From positions 1 through 27,724 of IMG/VR virus record IMGVR_UViG_3300036398_002841: 27,724 nucleotides of DNA; one strand, written 5' to 3'. The notes beneath the pieces are model-generated. The model ran no database searches. It was not told the DNA's origin and saw nothing but the letters and a program-made list of their open reading frames with translations. Below, in pieces: positions 1 to 9,814 of this stretch (the stretch's first letter is position 1; each line of letters starts with the position of its first letter). Position numbers and translations under genes: made by a program. This DNA is from a virus.

Positions 1-3000
1 CGTATGGCCCAATTTTCAAATAAACTTAAAGGTTGTGTACCTAATATATTAAACTTAGCGCCACGAAGAGCATTGATGGCGTTAATTGTTCCGCCTTGTT
101 TAATAATTCCCTGATAAAATTTACTTTGTGTAGTAACGTCAATACCTAAATTAGTAAAGTATTCTCTTGGTCTAAAACCAATTAAACTATTACTAAAAAT
201 TTGTAGAGTTTCATCAAATGGTTGATCATTTATATCATAATATTTTAGTGATTGTGACGAATTTGTGGCAAAATTGGAAATTAATCCAGTTTTTACTGCT
301 GAACTATTAATTTGTTGCCAATTTGAAACTTGGAATTGATCTGCTGCTAGTACATTTTGCAATGCTGTGTACAGTTGAGATTTGTATTCAACTAATGTAC
401 CTTTTAAGTAATCTACACCAGGCAACCATTCTTCAATGTTCCTATCACTGAAAATGTATCCTGGAAGTTCTAGGCCACCGTTCCAAAATCCTGTTTTTGC
501 ACCTATTAATTTTAATCTAAACTGTCTATTTCCTGTTTCTGGTACATAAATTACATCATTAAAAACAGTGGTGTTGTCTAAAATCAATAGATGTTCATAT
601 TGAACAAAATTAAATGTAGCTAGCCCAACACTTTCCGTACTAATTACTTTTAAAGAAAATAATCCACTTTCTCTTGAAATTGTAAAATTATTTTTTCGTA
701 TAGTTTGATAATTAATATCTAAGACTCTACTGCCATTTACGGTATTCGTGACTTCGTCTACTACTGTGGTATCATTGAATATTTTAATGTTATCTGACAC
801 CGGACTTAAAACTATTATGTTACCTTGTTTCCAGCCTTGATCAGACCAGTGTAAAAATTCTTTAGCACTTAAAATAAAATCTTTTTTCTCATTAAGTTGA
901 TTATCTCTATCTTCAAAGATAAACCCTTGTGAAGCAAGATGTCTTTGATAACTTACTAAAAAGTCTACTACTTCTTGTTTTTTAGTAAATTCAAATCCGT
1001 ATGGAATGACTATTCTTTGATTTTTAAAATCATTATAAATTACAGCCCTGGTACCACCAACTTCAATTGTATATGAATTGTTATTTGGTAAACTAGGTAT
1101 TAATGTAAAATAAGGATTATATAAATCATATCCACTTACAGTATAGCCATTTGCACTTTTTTCTACAATTACAGCCGAATAAGAAAGCTTATCTAAAGGA
1201 GCACCTTTGAATAATTCAATTGAATAATTTTCTTCAGGTACAACAATACTGTCGTTAACGCTACTTGGGCTAAACTGTTCTGCTAATAACTCAATAAATT
1301 TTTTGTCTGAAAAGCCAGACATTTTATATGCAAGCTGTACAGTTATTAGATTTAAATTATTGTGAATTAGTGTGCTTGCATCAGCTATTCCTAAATTTTT
1401 TACATAATCACGAATCCAATTTATATAACTAGCTGCTCTTTGCGTATTTCCTAATTCATCTTCGTAACCATTAATTTTTACTATACTTGGTTTTAAGTGA
1501 CCATTACTTTCAATTAAAAACTGGCCTGTTGCTACATCTCTGTAATAGTTTTCAACATCAATTAATAGGCCAAAATATCTAGCTGGTTTAGCCAAGGCAA
1601 GAGCAAAATGTATAGCAAACGGATAATCACTACTTCTACGCCATGCCAGCTCTGAAGGTCCAATATCCCCTACTGCGTAACTCACATTAGCTGCTGCACT
1701 ATCATAATCTGTAACTAAAAATTCTGACGGACTACGTAGATTACCACTATCATCTACAGGAATAATTTGAGTCAATCCCGGACGACTATATCTAAAATCA
1801 ATGCCAGCTCTTGTTCCTGCATGAATATAACCTGCTTCTAGATCACTCCATAAAACTAAGTTACCGCCTGTATAGGGCGCTGGTCCGTATCTATCCACCC
1901 AATAATCTGGTTTCTCGCTGAAACCGAGCATTTCCCATGGATGGGTGTGCGGTCTATCTGTATCAAAGAAATATCTAAATACGCTGCGCCATGTTCCTGG
2001 CAGACTTTCTCCATTTATTACGTCTCTGAATTTTTTATAATTCCAGGTGAAAGGATCTGAGGCTACAAACGTAGAATTGGTAGTGTAATCAATTCTGTTT
2101 GTACCTACCCAACGTAAAAAGCTTTGCCCAATTAATTGATCAAATTCTGCCCTTGTATAATCAACTAATCTAAATTTCCCAGGAATGTAATCGTTAATAT
2201 TAAAGTTAGTTACATTATATTCAATTTTAATATTGTTATAGATTCTTCTTTCTAGTTCTAATAAGAATTTGTCTCTAAAGTCACCAAATGCCGGAGTAAT
2301 ACTACCGTCGTGTCCTTGTATAACTGTTATAGGAGTTCTATAAGTGTTGTCTGTATAAATTACAGGTTCAAATTTTGGATATATGCCTAACTTGGTCGGA
2401 GTCTCAGGAATGTAACTTCCATCGGTATTGTTATATTCAACAATTGTTAAAATATCATCAATTAATAAAATAAAATTGTCTGCAATGTTAATAGCAGGTC
2501 TAGTTTGATCAAATGTGTAATCTCTGTCTTTAACTAATAGTTCAGTGGTTGTTATATTGTTTAAGGTTCTTGTTATATAAACTAGAACAGCTTTGTTGCT
2601 TATAACAGTGTCTTGAAATATATTTGTTATTTCATAACTTCTAATTTCTGGGTCAAATACCTGATAACTTGGTAAGACAACTTTTTCGTCATCACCGTAG
2701 GGAACCATGTCACTATAAAACCATGGAAAAGAACTGTTCTTTACATTGTTAATAGTTAATAAAATTGTATCTACAGAAGCCGCAACATTGTTTCTATCTA
2801 ATTCTAAATTGGCAGCATGCTCTAGAAATTTTTGTTTAAACTGCGTATATTCTTTTGACGCTAATCTTAACGATTCTACAAAATTCATTGTAGGATGATT
2901 TAAAAATAAACCAGCATACACTGCCGGGGCACTATGTTGTACAATTGTACCACCGCGATTGACAAAATTTATGTCCCTAATATTACTTTTTCCAGGAACA

Positions 3001-5903
3001 TCGCCAATTATGTCAGTGCTGTTATTTTTGAACCCAATTAAATGATTTCTTATTTGTCCAAGAGTTAATGTTGTTATGTCATTGTTAAGAGCATTAATAT
3101 CATAATTCAGCGGAATTTCATAGAATCCTTGCTGAGACGTATCTTTAGAATTAAAGATTGAAATAAAAACTACATCATCTGCTGTCAGAATTTCAGGGTT
3201 TATGAGAATAGCTAATTTATTATTGGTTTGCGTAATTGCCCAATTGCCGTTGGCTACTCTTTGATTGTTAATTGTTATTTTTACATTAGGAGTATCAACT
3301 GTCTGGTCTGGTAAAATATCAATTGGAAATAAATTTGTTTGTCCATCGTAAATGTAATTAAAAAGTTGATATTGCTTGGTAAAATCTAAATTAATATTCC
3401 AAATGTTTAAACGCTCATTGGTGGTTCTTGAAAGATTTTTTTGTAAGAATCCAATATTAATATTACTAATTTCTTCTAAACCACTTGATAATCTGTAGGC
3501 AAAAGTATCAACGTCAAAATTGTTTTCAAAAAGTAAATCACCTTGCGTTTGCAAGTTTTTATAACTAACAGGGAATCCTAAAACTGGATCATTATTTCCG
3601 GTGCCACTTTTGTAGGAAAATAACTTAGTTCCAACAAAATTTGAGTTGTTGTAAACTGATTGATTACTTAAACTGATTCCTTGATTGCTAACAATATCAA
3701 ATTGAGGTGGTTGATTAACTGCGGTTTTTTGTTGAGACTCTATCCAGCTTTCGCCATTGAAATGCCATTGCTTAGATCCATTGGTGCCAGAGTTTACCGC
3801 AACAGTGTTGCCTTCTAAAACCTCAGAATCATCAGTTTCCTGTATATAAGCACGATACATCTCTGGGCTTTCGCTAAAAAGCTCTATACTGAATCTGTAA
3901 ATTTTGTTTCTGATATTTAAATCTTCGTCGGCTGTAAAAACTACTCTATCTCCATTGTTTAACACTACAACTTCAAGATCAGTAGCAGTTCCTGTGCCAG
4001 CAACTGCCGCAGAGGCAACAAACGTGGTACCAACAGTATACCCTACTGGGGCTCCGGCTGCTTCCCAATTTGTTGTTCCTAGTGTTGTTATTTCATATGT
4101 ACGACCAACTCTTAGTTCGCTAGAATTTAATATTAGAGAAAAAACTGCCGAAGTAGGTGCAAATGCTGTTGTTTTAGGAACAACAACGCCTTGTACCTGG
4201 GAAAATGCATTAGTAATTAAGGTGTCTAATACATCAATAGGATCCTTTGCTTCTACTCCAAAATTATAAAGTTGTAAGTCTGAATTAAATTCAATGATAG
4301 GTCTTTGTGCTCTTACATTTTGATCTAAAATTAATTCAGTATTGTTGTATTCTGCAGTTTTTTCAATAACTTCAACATGGAACCAGCGATTACTTCTTGA
4401 CCATGCGTTTTGGTCAATTGAACTTCTGTTTATTGTAATATAATCAGGGGTTGAATAATTATAATCTAATTCAGAAGAAACCAGCTTACTTGCGTCCACT
4501 AATTTTATTGCTGTACCTACCCCTTCAACATAATAAGTGTTATTTGTATAAGGAGCAACTGCCGTAGAATCAAATTCAACTTTTAATCCATTGGTAAAAT
4601 TAACACCAGAAGGGCTTACATAATTAGGTTCCCCAATTATTTCATTATCAGGATCAATAGTTAAAGCTAATTTAATAGTACCAAAAGCAGTGTCAGACTG
4701 GTCACTTTGATAGTAAAGATAATCCAACGGTGCTGTAATGTTAGGAACCTGAAAATATATATTGGTTCTTTTATAGAATTCTTTGCCTGAATTACTAGCA
4801 CCTGCTACGATTCTTACTTTGTTTTCATTTGAAACTTCAAATTTTTGACTAAGGTATATTCTTAAGTCGCCCTGACTATCAGGATACACATTAATTTGGT
4901 ATATACTGGTCCTTTGACTTTGGGGAATAAGATTGTCTTGATCTAAGTAAATTACATTATCTAAAACTCTTGCTGTATTGTGCCAATACGTGTCATCAAT
5001 AAATGAGTTATTGATAAACACCACAGAAGTGTTATCATAAGATGTAGTTGGTCCGTCAAGACCTCCTAACTCGCTTAATTCAGACAGCAAACATCCTTGC
5101 AAAGTTTGGTAACTTAGATTTGTGGCAAAATTCACATTGTCAACAATGGGCATTGAAGTCCATTGAATTTGCGCAGTAGAAGTTGGTACTGTGAATGAAA
5201 TCGTGCCGACGTCGGCACCGTTGTTTGTAACACCTAATACTTCACGAGTATTTAGATTATTTAAAGTGGGATCTACACCTGTTGATCCTGGTTTACTCTG
5301 AATATAAAATTTGTTATCTGGATCATTTACAGTAAACGTATATGTTCCGCCCCTAGCTAACGTAATCAATGGATTTGAAATATTATCAAATCCGACAAAA
5401 TTGTATGTGTTAGTAGTTGCATCAAATGTTGCGTTAAAATTTCTTTCAAGAGGAGTATCCAACGCACTTATTGTTACAGCATCTGGCCCATTTTCTAACC
5501 AATAATATTGTACAAAATTAATAAATTTATCAAGATCAATTTGTGGGTCGTAGGAATAATATTCATTGTCAAATAACCTATTATGATTACTTGTTAAACC
5601 TCCGTAAAAATTAATCTTATTAACTATATCTGTATAAGTGGTTGCAAAGTTAAGCTCTTGAGTAACAGGATCTTTTATTATAACCGAAGGTTCTAGTTGA
5701 TAGTTTTGTCTATCTTGTGTTGGTTCAGTGATATAGCTATCATTGGCTTTATAGGAAGGAGCCAGTTTTCTGCCAATGTATCCATTTATTCTAACTAGGT
5801 TAGGTTCACTATATAATTGATCAACAGTGGCATTAAGAAACTTTTTATTTGTTTCTGTTCTGAAAATTTCTGGTAAAAATTGTAAAGTCTTAAAAACTGC
5901 CAT
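1..5903 (-). CDS. Giant baseplate/virion structural protein at the gp7 position, 3' end outside window
   Basis: An ATG at 5903 opens a frame that stays in phase where I translated it (5903 to about 3650, and from about 1990 down to base 1), so at least 1967 residues are encoded and the C-terminus lies outside the window. The start begins MAVFKTLQFLPEIFRTETN and lies 8 nt after the gp6 stop. Visible parts are a beta-rich segment near residues 180-250 with an RGGTYTFTV and GVTNNGADVGTISFTVP pattern, a GRTYEITTLGTTNWEAAGA module near 593-641 shared with two neighbours, a SWIESQQKTAVNQPPQFDIV motif near 715-735, and HPWEMLGFSEKPDYWVDRYG near 1315-1340. Such motifs occur in very large structural proteins of marine T4-like phages. 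Being last after gp25 and gp6, it takes the place of T4 gp7 (about 1030 residues), but it is far longer, so gp7 identity is inferred from position only. Confidence 0.75.
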   Translation of the reverse strand, partial: MAVFKTLQFLPEIFRTETNKKFLNATVDQLYSEPNLVRINGYIGRKLAPSYKANDSYITEPTQDRQNYQLEPSVIIKDPVTQELNFATTYTDIVNKINFYGGLTSNHNRLFDNEYYSYDPQIDLDKFINFVQYYWLENGPDAVTISALDTPLERNFNATFDATTNTYNFVGFDNISNPLITLARGGTYTFTVNDPDNKFYIQSKPGSTGVDPTLNNLNTREVLGVTNNGADVGTISFTVPTSTAQIQWTSMPIVDNVNFATNLSYQTLQGCLLSELSELGGLDGPTTSYDNTSVVFINNSFIDDTYWHNTARVLDNVIYLDQDNLIPQSQRTSIYQINVYPDSQGDLRIYLSQKFEVSNENKVRIVAGASNSGKEFYKRTNIYFQVPNITAPLDYLYYQSDQSDTAFGTIKLALTIDPDNEIIGEPNYVSPSGVNFTNGLKVEFDSTAVAPYTNNTYYVEGVGTAIKLVDASKLVSSELDYNYSTPDYITINRSSIDQNAWSRSNRWFHVEVIEKTAEYNNTELILDQNVRAQRPIIEFNSDLQLYNFGVEAKDPIDVLDTLITNAFSQVQGVVVPKTTAFAPTSAVFSLILNSSELRVGRTYEITTLGTTNWEAAGAPVGYTVGTTFVASAAVAGTGTATDLEVVVLNNGDRVVFTADEDLNIRNKIYRFSIELFSESPEMYRAYIQETDDSEVLEGNTVAVNSGTNGSKQWHFNGESWIESQQKTAVNQPPQFDIVSNQGISLSNQSVYNNSNFVGTKLFSYKSGTGNNDPVLGFPVSYKNLQTQGDLLFENNFDVDTFAYRLSSGLEEISNINIGFLQKNLSRTTNERLNIWNINLDFTKQYQLFNYIYDGQTNLFPIDILPDQTVDTPNVKITINNQRVANGNWAITQTNNKLAILINPEILTADDVVFISIFNSKDTSQQGFYEIPLNYDINALNNDITTLTLGQIRNHLIGFKNNSTDIIGDVPGKSNIRDINFVNRGGTIVQHSAPAVYAGLFLNHPTMNFVESLRLASKEYTQFKQKFLEHAANLELDRNNVAASVDTILLTINNVKNSSFPWFYSDMVPYGDDEKVVLPSYQVFDPEIRSYEITNIFQDTVISNKAVLVYITRTLNNITTTELLVKDRDYTFDQTRPAINIADNFILLIDDILTIVEYNNTDGSYIPETPTKLGIYPKFEPVIYTDNTYRTPITVIQGHDGSITPAFGDFRDKFLLELERRIYNNIKIEYNVTNFNINDYIPGKFRLVDYTRAEFDQLIGQSFLRWVGTNRIDYTTNSTFVASDPFTWNYKKFRDVINGESLPGTWRSVFRYFFDTDRPHTHPWEMLGFSEKPDYWVDRYGPAPYTGGNLVLWSDLEAGYIHAGTRAGIDFRYSRPGLTQIIPVDDSGNLRSPSEFLVTDYDSAAANVSYAVGDIGPSELAWRRSSDYPFAIHFALALAKPARYFGLLIDVENYYRDVATGQFLIESNGHLKPSIVKINGYEDELGNTQRAASYINWIRDYVKNLGIADASTLIHNNLNLITVQLAYKMSGFSDKKFIELLAEQFSPSSVNDSIVVPEENYSIELFKGAPLDKLSYSAVIVEKSANGYTVSGYDLYNPYFTLIPSLPNNNSYTIEVGGTRAVIYNDFKNQRIVIPYGFEFTKKQEVVDFLVSYQRHLASQGFIFEDRDNQLNEKKDFILSAKEFLHWSDQGWKQGNIIVLSPVSDNIKIFNDTTVVDEVTNTVNGSRVLDINYQTIRKNNFTISRESGLFSLKVISTESVGLATFNFVQYEHLLILDNTTVFNDVIYVPETGNRQFRLKLIGAKTGFWNGGLELPGYIFSDRNIEEWLPGVDYLKGTLVEYKSQLYTALQNVLAADQFQVSNWQQINSSAVKTGLISNFATNSSQSLKYYDINDQPFDETLQIFSNSLIGFRPREYFTNLGIDVTTQSKFYQGIIKQGGTINAINALRGAKFNILGTQPLSLFENWAI

Positions 5904-5911
5904 TTTTTATC

Positions 5912-8900
5912 CTACAAGCTAGTAATATTAATTTGTGATGCGGTTATAGCCGGTATAATTTGCACATTATCTACAGTGGCGGCGCTTACTAAAATTTCAT
6001 CCGGATCAGCATTAATTTGAAATAATGTTCCAAATTGAGACTCTGTATCAGCCGGAACAATTATAATGCTGCTTACATTAGGCACTAACGATGTGTGCAG
6101 GTATGCACTTAGTTCACTAAAATAAAATGTTTCACCAAATTCCCAATTGTTAATGTCAAAGTATGTGTTAATTGCAGCGATAACCTGGCTTTTTATTTCA
6201 TTATCGCTAATCATTATATTAGGATTTTTAATTACTTTAAATGTAGCTCGCAATGTTGGATTGGCTTTGCTACCAAACAACGGTTTAAAAACAGCAGGAT
6301 TGTAGATTATACTGTCGCTTACTGTTTTAAATGCTTCAATTGATTCAAATTCTGTTCTAAGTTCGTTTACACTAGGAGGAGCGGGTTCTGCAATTTTTCC
6401 GCCGGTGTCAGTGATATATGCAAAATAATCATTGGCATAGGTCTTAGTTAGAATATAAAAATCAATTAGATTATTAGGGCTAGGATCAATTCTTCTATTA
6501 TTTGGTGCGTTATGCTTGTATTGGAACATTAAATCTTTGCGCCCTACTCTTGCTATATAATCGGTTGTTTCTTGTAGTGTAGTGCCACTTGAAATGTAAA
6601 ACAAGTGTGTATCTATTGCAAAGAATACTGTGTTATCAGGATACAATAAAATATTTTCTAAAATTTCTTCTTCGGTTCCATATTCACTTACAACCTCAGT
6701 CTGATCAATTGGATTAAATGTAATAAAATTATATTCGTTGGTGCTTTTTACAAAGAATACAAATTTGTTTTCTGGATTTACTGTAGGTGCAACTAAATTG
6801 ACAAACAAGTCTGGATCATCAGGTACTTCGTCTAAGTTATCATCAGGAAAAGTAATTTTAACTTTTCTATTGTCTTCTATTCCGTCCTGCCCTAGGGCTA
6901 CATCCCAAATTCTATAAGTTTGACTATAGAATATTGAATCACTAGAATCTGGCTCGGTATTAGTACGCAAAACTTTAATTGCATCACTTAGTGTAGTGGC
7001 AGTTCTACTATCATACACTCTTACATCAGGATCAAAATAAAATCTAGTTTCCCGTTCACTTTCAAAATAATAATCTATACCTCTGCTGACAGCAGTGTAT
7101 TCTCCGTTTAGATAAGTTAAACTTAAAAACCAACTAGAATCTAAACTTGTGCCGGCTGTGCTACCAGCATTAGCTAGACTAAATTCTCCGGTTCCAAGAT
7201 TCTGGCTTTCAATAATTTTCCATGATAATGATGGAATATCGTATCTGAGGCCAAAGGTTTTAAAACTTAAAATTTGAGTAATAATATCATTGATTAATGC
7301 TTCAGACCAATCATTGGCAAATACTGGAATAATTTGGTCAATTACAGCACCAGTAGGAACAACAACACTTAGAGTTGCTACCGAAGTAAGTCCAGGATTA
7401 TCATAATTTATAATACTTGCCCACAACTCTGTGCGCTGGAATTCGGTAGTAGGGGTTCCAATTTGTATTTGATTTTGAGCATCAAAATATTGGCCGGCTG
7501 GTAGAACAAATTTAACTAGACTGCCTTGCAATAAAAAATTGTAATTGGGACTAGCAAATGTGCCAGAACTTCTTCCGCTTGCTACAGATGTTTGTGTCCA
7601 TGTTGCTATTAATGCTACTGTGCCCGATCCTGATCCTGGCACAGCCGTGGCTGTAAAAATTGTACCCGCTGCATTAGATGCTGCGCCAATGCTGGTGAAT
7701 GAAGTAGAACCTGACGTAATAATTTTATAGGTTTTACCGGCTGTTAAACTAGTGGCTGCAATAGTTGGCCCTTGCGGTTGGGTTCTAGTTGCAGTATCAT
7801 AATAAAGATGTCTAGTTGCAATGCTAGAGATCAACGGTTTTAGACGATTTCTTACTATTGCACTTACTTCTACTGTGCTAGTAAATTGGAATGTGACTGT
7901 ATCTGTATAGTAAGGATCTTTATAAATTAAACCGTCCTGAGCAAAAATATTTGTGCTAGAATATTTTCCAGTTGCATCAATAACATCAAGATATCTACTT
8001 GTGCCCGAACTAGTTCTATTTACTGCCTTCAATTTTAAAATATTGTTGAAGGTTGTAAATGGTAAAACATTATAGTCCTCAGCAGTCACCATTCTATTTT
8101 GTGTGTAATACTGCTGCGGAGCATTTGTTCTTATGCTGTCAAGAGATTCTCTTGATATAGCATTTGAAACTGTGTACTGTAAACTAGCTCTCACTGTTAG
8201 GGTTTCTGCCCTACCTGAACGACCACGGTATGGTATAGTAACAGTTATTCCAGCCATTTCATCTGGCGTAATTTTATAAGTTAAATTATTACTTGTTCTA
8301 TAATAAACTCTAAAATTGCCTACTGGAATATTAGTAAAACTACCGTCACCAAACACTAAATCAATTTGATCATTTGCTCTACTTGCAACACTATAAAGAT
8401 TTCTCTCGTCAGTATTATTATAAATTACATTAATTCCATTAACAGCAGGCACTTGTGTCCATAATTGATTGAGTGCTCCGCTGCTAGTCAAACTGTATAG
8501 CCAAGCGTCAATATTATTAATATTATCAAAATTAATATTAACGATTCTGTTAGGCAAGCTTTCTGTAATAACAAAATCTAGATTACTTAAACTACCTTGT
8601 TTAAAGTAGAAAAAATATCCTGTGTTATTACTGCCGTTGCCTTGATTATCATTTTTATATAAAAAGTTAAAACTGCCGCCCGGTGCTGGAGGCAGTTCAT
8701 AAATGTATGATTGATCAATACTAGTAGCACTTACAATTTCAAAAGGAAATGTTACACCGCCCACTGTTGCTGTATAAGGATATGTAGTTGTAGACCCAGA
8801 TAGCGTTGATACTGTGTATTCATCAGTAGAGACACCATTGAGAGATTTTGAAGCTCCAGGTTTACCAATTGCCTGCGTGGGAAGAATAGCAGCGTTTAAC

Positions 8901-9376
8901 ACGCCAGTGAACTGTTCTAGCCAGTTTTCGTTTGAACTGTCATTCCAGTTAATAATAATATTGCTTAGATTAATGCCAGTACTATCAAAAATTGCTTCAG
9001 TGGTACTAACACTATCAAATTTTAAAAATCCAGAAGCTGGTGTACTGCGCTTGGGATTATAACTAACTAAACGAGCTAGTTTTAATATGCTATCTCTGCG
9101 TTCGGCAGTATCAATAAAATTTTCACGTGCATTTAGATCTGTTCTAAAAGCTAAACTTTGACCTAAAAAAGCAATTAAATCAATAAGCGCAATGTATTCT
9201 GAACTGTCAGTAAAATCGTTAAAATCTTCAGGATAATATGTGCGTAAATATTCAATCATTGACTTACGCAAAGTTTCATAGTCAAAACTTTGGAAGTCAG
9301 CTTCTCTAAAAGTTTGGTAGATTTTAGTCCAATCTTGTTGAACTAGTAAACTTGTTTGTCTTGTAGTAATAGCCAT
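5912..9376 (-). CDS. 6: Baseplate wedge protein gp6
   Basis: 1154 residues. In T4, gp6 dimers form the inner iris-like ring that links baseplate wedges. The N-terminal 120 residues are typical of gp6 of marine T4-like phages: YYPEDFNDFTDSSEYIALI, then LAFRTDLNARENFIDTAERR and LARLVSYNPKRSTPASG, then an NWNDSSNENWLEQFTGVLNA segment. The C-terminal part (about 1030-1154), with FKPLFGSKANPTLRATFKVI and NWEFGETFYFSELSAYLHT, fits the gp6/baseplate-J-like end. T4 gp6 has 660 residues, so this version carries large insertions. One is the module at about 540-588 starting GKTYKIITSGSTSFTSIGA, which recurs in two other baseplate proteins here. ATG start at 9376, 52 nt after gp25, with a possible late promoter in the gap. 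Confidence 0.92.
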   Translation of the reverse strand: MAITTRQTSLLVQQDWTKIYQTFREADFQSFDYETLRKSMIEYLRTYYPEDFNDFTDSSEYIALIDLIAFLGQSLAFRTDLNARENFIDTAERRDSILKLARLVSYNPKRSTPASGFLKFDSVSTTEAIFDSTGINLSNIIINWNDSSNENWLEQFTGVLNAAILPTQAIGKPGASKSLNGVSTDEYTVSTLSGSTTTYPYTATVGGVTFPFEIVSATSIDQSYIYELPPAPGGSFNFLYKNDNQGNGSNNTGYFFYFKQGSLSNLDFVITESLPNRIVNINFDNINNIDAWLYSLTSSGALNQLWTQVPAVNGINVIYNNTDERNLYSVASRANDQIDLVFGDGSFTNIPVGNFRVYYRTSNNLTYKITPDEMAGITVTIPYRGRSGRAETLTVRASLQYTVSNAISRESLDSIRTNAPQQYYTQNRMVTAEDYNVLPFTTFNNILKLKAVNRTSSGTSRYLDVIDATGKYSSTNIFAQDGLIYKDPYYTDTVTFQFTSTVEVSAIVRNRLKPLISSIATRHLYYDTATRTQPQGPTIAATSLTAGKTYKIITSGSTSFTSIGAASNAAGTIFTATAVPGSGSGTVALIATWTQTSVASGRSSGTFASPNYNFLLQGSLVKFVLPAGQYFDAQNQIQIGTPTTEFQRTELWASIINYDNPGLTSVATLSVVVPTGAVIDQIIPVFANDWSEALINDIITQILSFKTFGLRYDIPSLSWKIIESQNLGTGEFSLANAGSTAGTSLDSSWFLSLTYLNGEYTAVSRGIDYYFESERETRFYFDPDVRVYDSRTATTLSDAIKVLRTNTEPDSSDSIFYSQTYRIWDVALGQDGIEDNRKVKITFPDDNLDEVPDDPDLFVNLVAPTVNPENKFVFFVKSTNEYNFITFNPIDQTEVVSEYGTEEEILENILLYPDNTVFFAIDTHLFYISSGTTLQETTDYIARVGRKDLMFQYKHNAPNNRRIDPSPNNLIDFYILTKTYANDYFAYITDTGGKIAEPAPPSVNELRTEFESIEAFKTVSDSIIYNPAVFKPLFGSKANPTLRATFKVIKNPNIMISDNEIKSQVIAAINTYFDINNWEFGETFYFSELSAYLHTSLVPNVSSIIIVPADTESQFGTLFQINADPDEILVSAATVDNVQIIPAITASQINITSL

Positions 9377-9395
9377 TCTAAATACCTATTTTTAA

Positions 9396-9403
9396 TATTT
9401 ATT
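9396..9403 (-). promoter_or_regulatory. Possible late promoter before gp6
   Basis: The minus strand reads AATAAATA, seven of eight bases of the T4 late promoter TATAAATA, 19 nt upstream of the gp6 ATG in the only sizeable gap (9377-9428) inside the baseplate operon. The surroundings are very AT-rich, so a chance match is possible. Confidence 0.35.
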
Positions 9404-9428
9404 CAAATTATTTTCTGGTACTTTTATG

Positions 9429-9806
9429 TTAAATTGCTATTACATTGTTTTGTTCGCGATCAAATTGTAAAGATAATACATCGCTGTAATTGTCAGGTAA
9501 AAAAGTTATTTCTACTTGAATTTGTAGTCCATAATCAAATTGATCAACTAGAACGTTGTCAACTCGTATTCTTGGGTCATAGCTTACTACTCTTTGTATA
9601 TCTGACACTATCAGTGCTTTTACATCAGCAGTCAAAGGCTCAAACAATACATTCCAAATTATACTGCCAAACTCTGGATTCATTAGCTTTTCGCCTTTTC
9701 TTATGGCAAAATGATTCAATAGATCGCGCTTAATCAATTCTAGATCAGTTAATCTAAATTTTTTGTATCTATCTATTGTGCTAAAACCTTTATATCTTGT
9801 GACCAT
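9429..9806 (-). CDS. 25: Baseplate wedge protein gp25 (GPW/gp25 family)
   Basis: 125 residues, close to T4 gp25 (132). gp25 joins the gp6-gp53 wedge core and helps initiate sheath polymerisation; homologues occur in phages, R-type pyocins and type VI secretion (TssE). The family hallmark NHFAIRKGEKLMNPEFGSII followed by WNVLFEPL sits near residues 31-58, and the VVSYDPRIRVDNVLV segment near 88-102 is also typical. Start is ATG at 9806 (MVTRYKGFST), 8 nt after the preceding stop. An AATAAATA match at 9812-9819 is too close to the ATG to be a useful promoter. The gene precedes gp6 as in other T4-like phages. Confidence 0.95.
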   Translation of the reverse strand: MVTRYKGFSTIDRYKKFRLTDLELIKRDLLNHFAIRKGEKLMNPEFGSIIWNVLFEPLTADVKALIVSDIQRVVSYDPRIRVDNVLVDQFDYGLQIQVEITFLPDNYSDVLSLQFDREQNNVIAI

Positions 9807-9814
9807 AAATGTAT

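Noticed and set aside
3904-4269. Plus-strand open frames inside the baseplate genes (also at 5311, 7545, 8814, 9356, 12154, 16004)
   Set aside because: They lie opposite well-supported minus-strand genes, lack binding sites and show no recognisable family; they mirror codon bias of the real strand.
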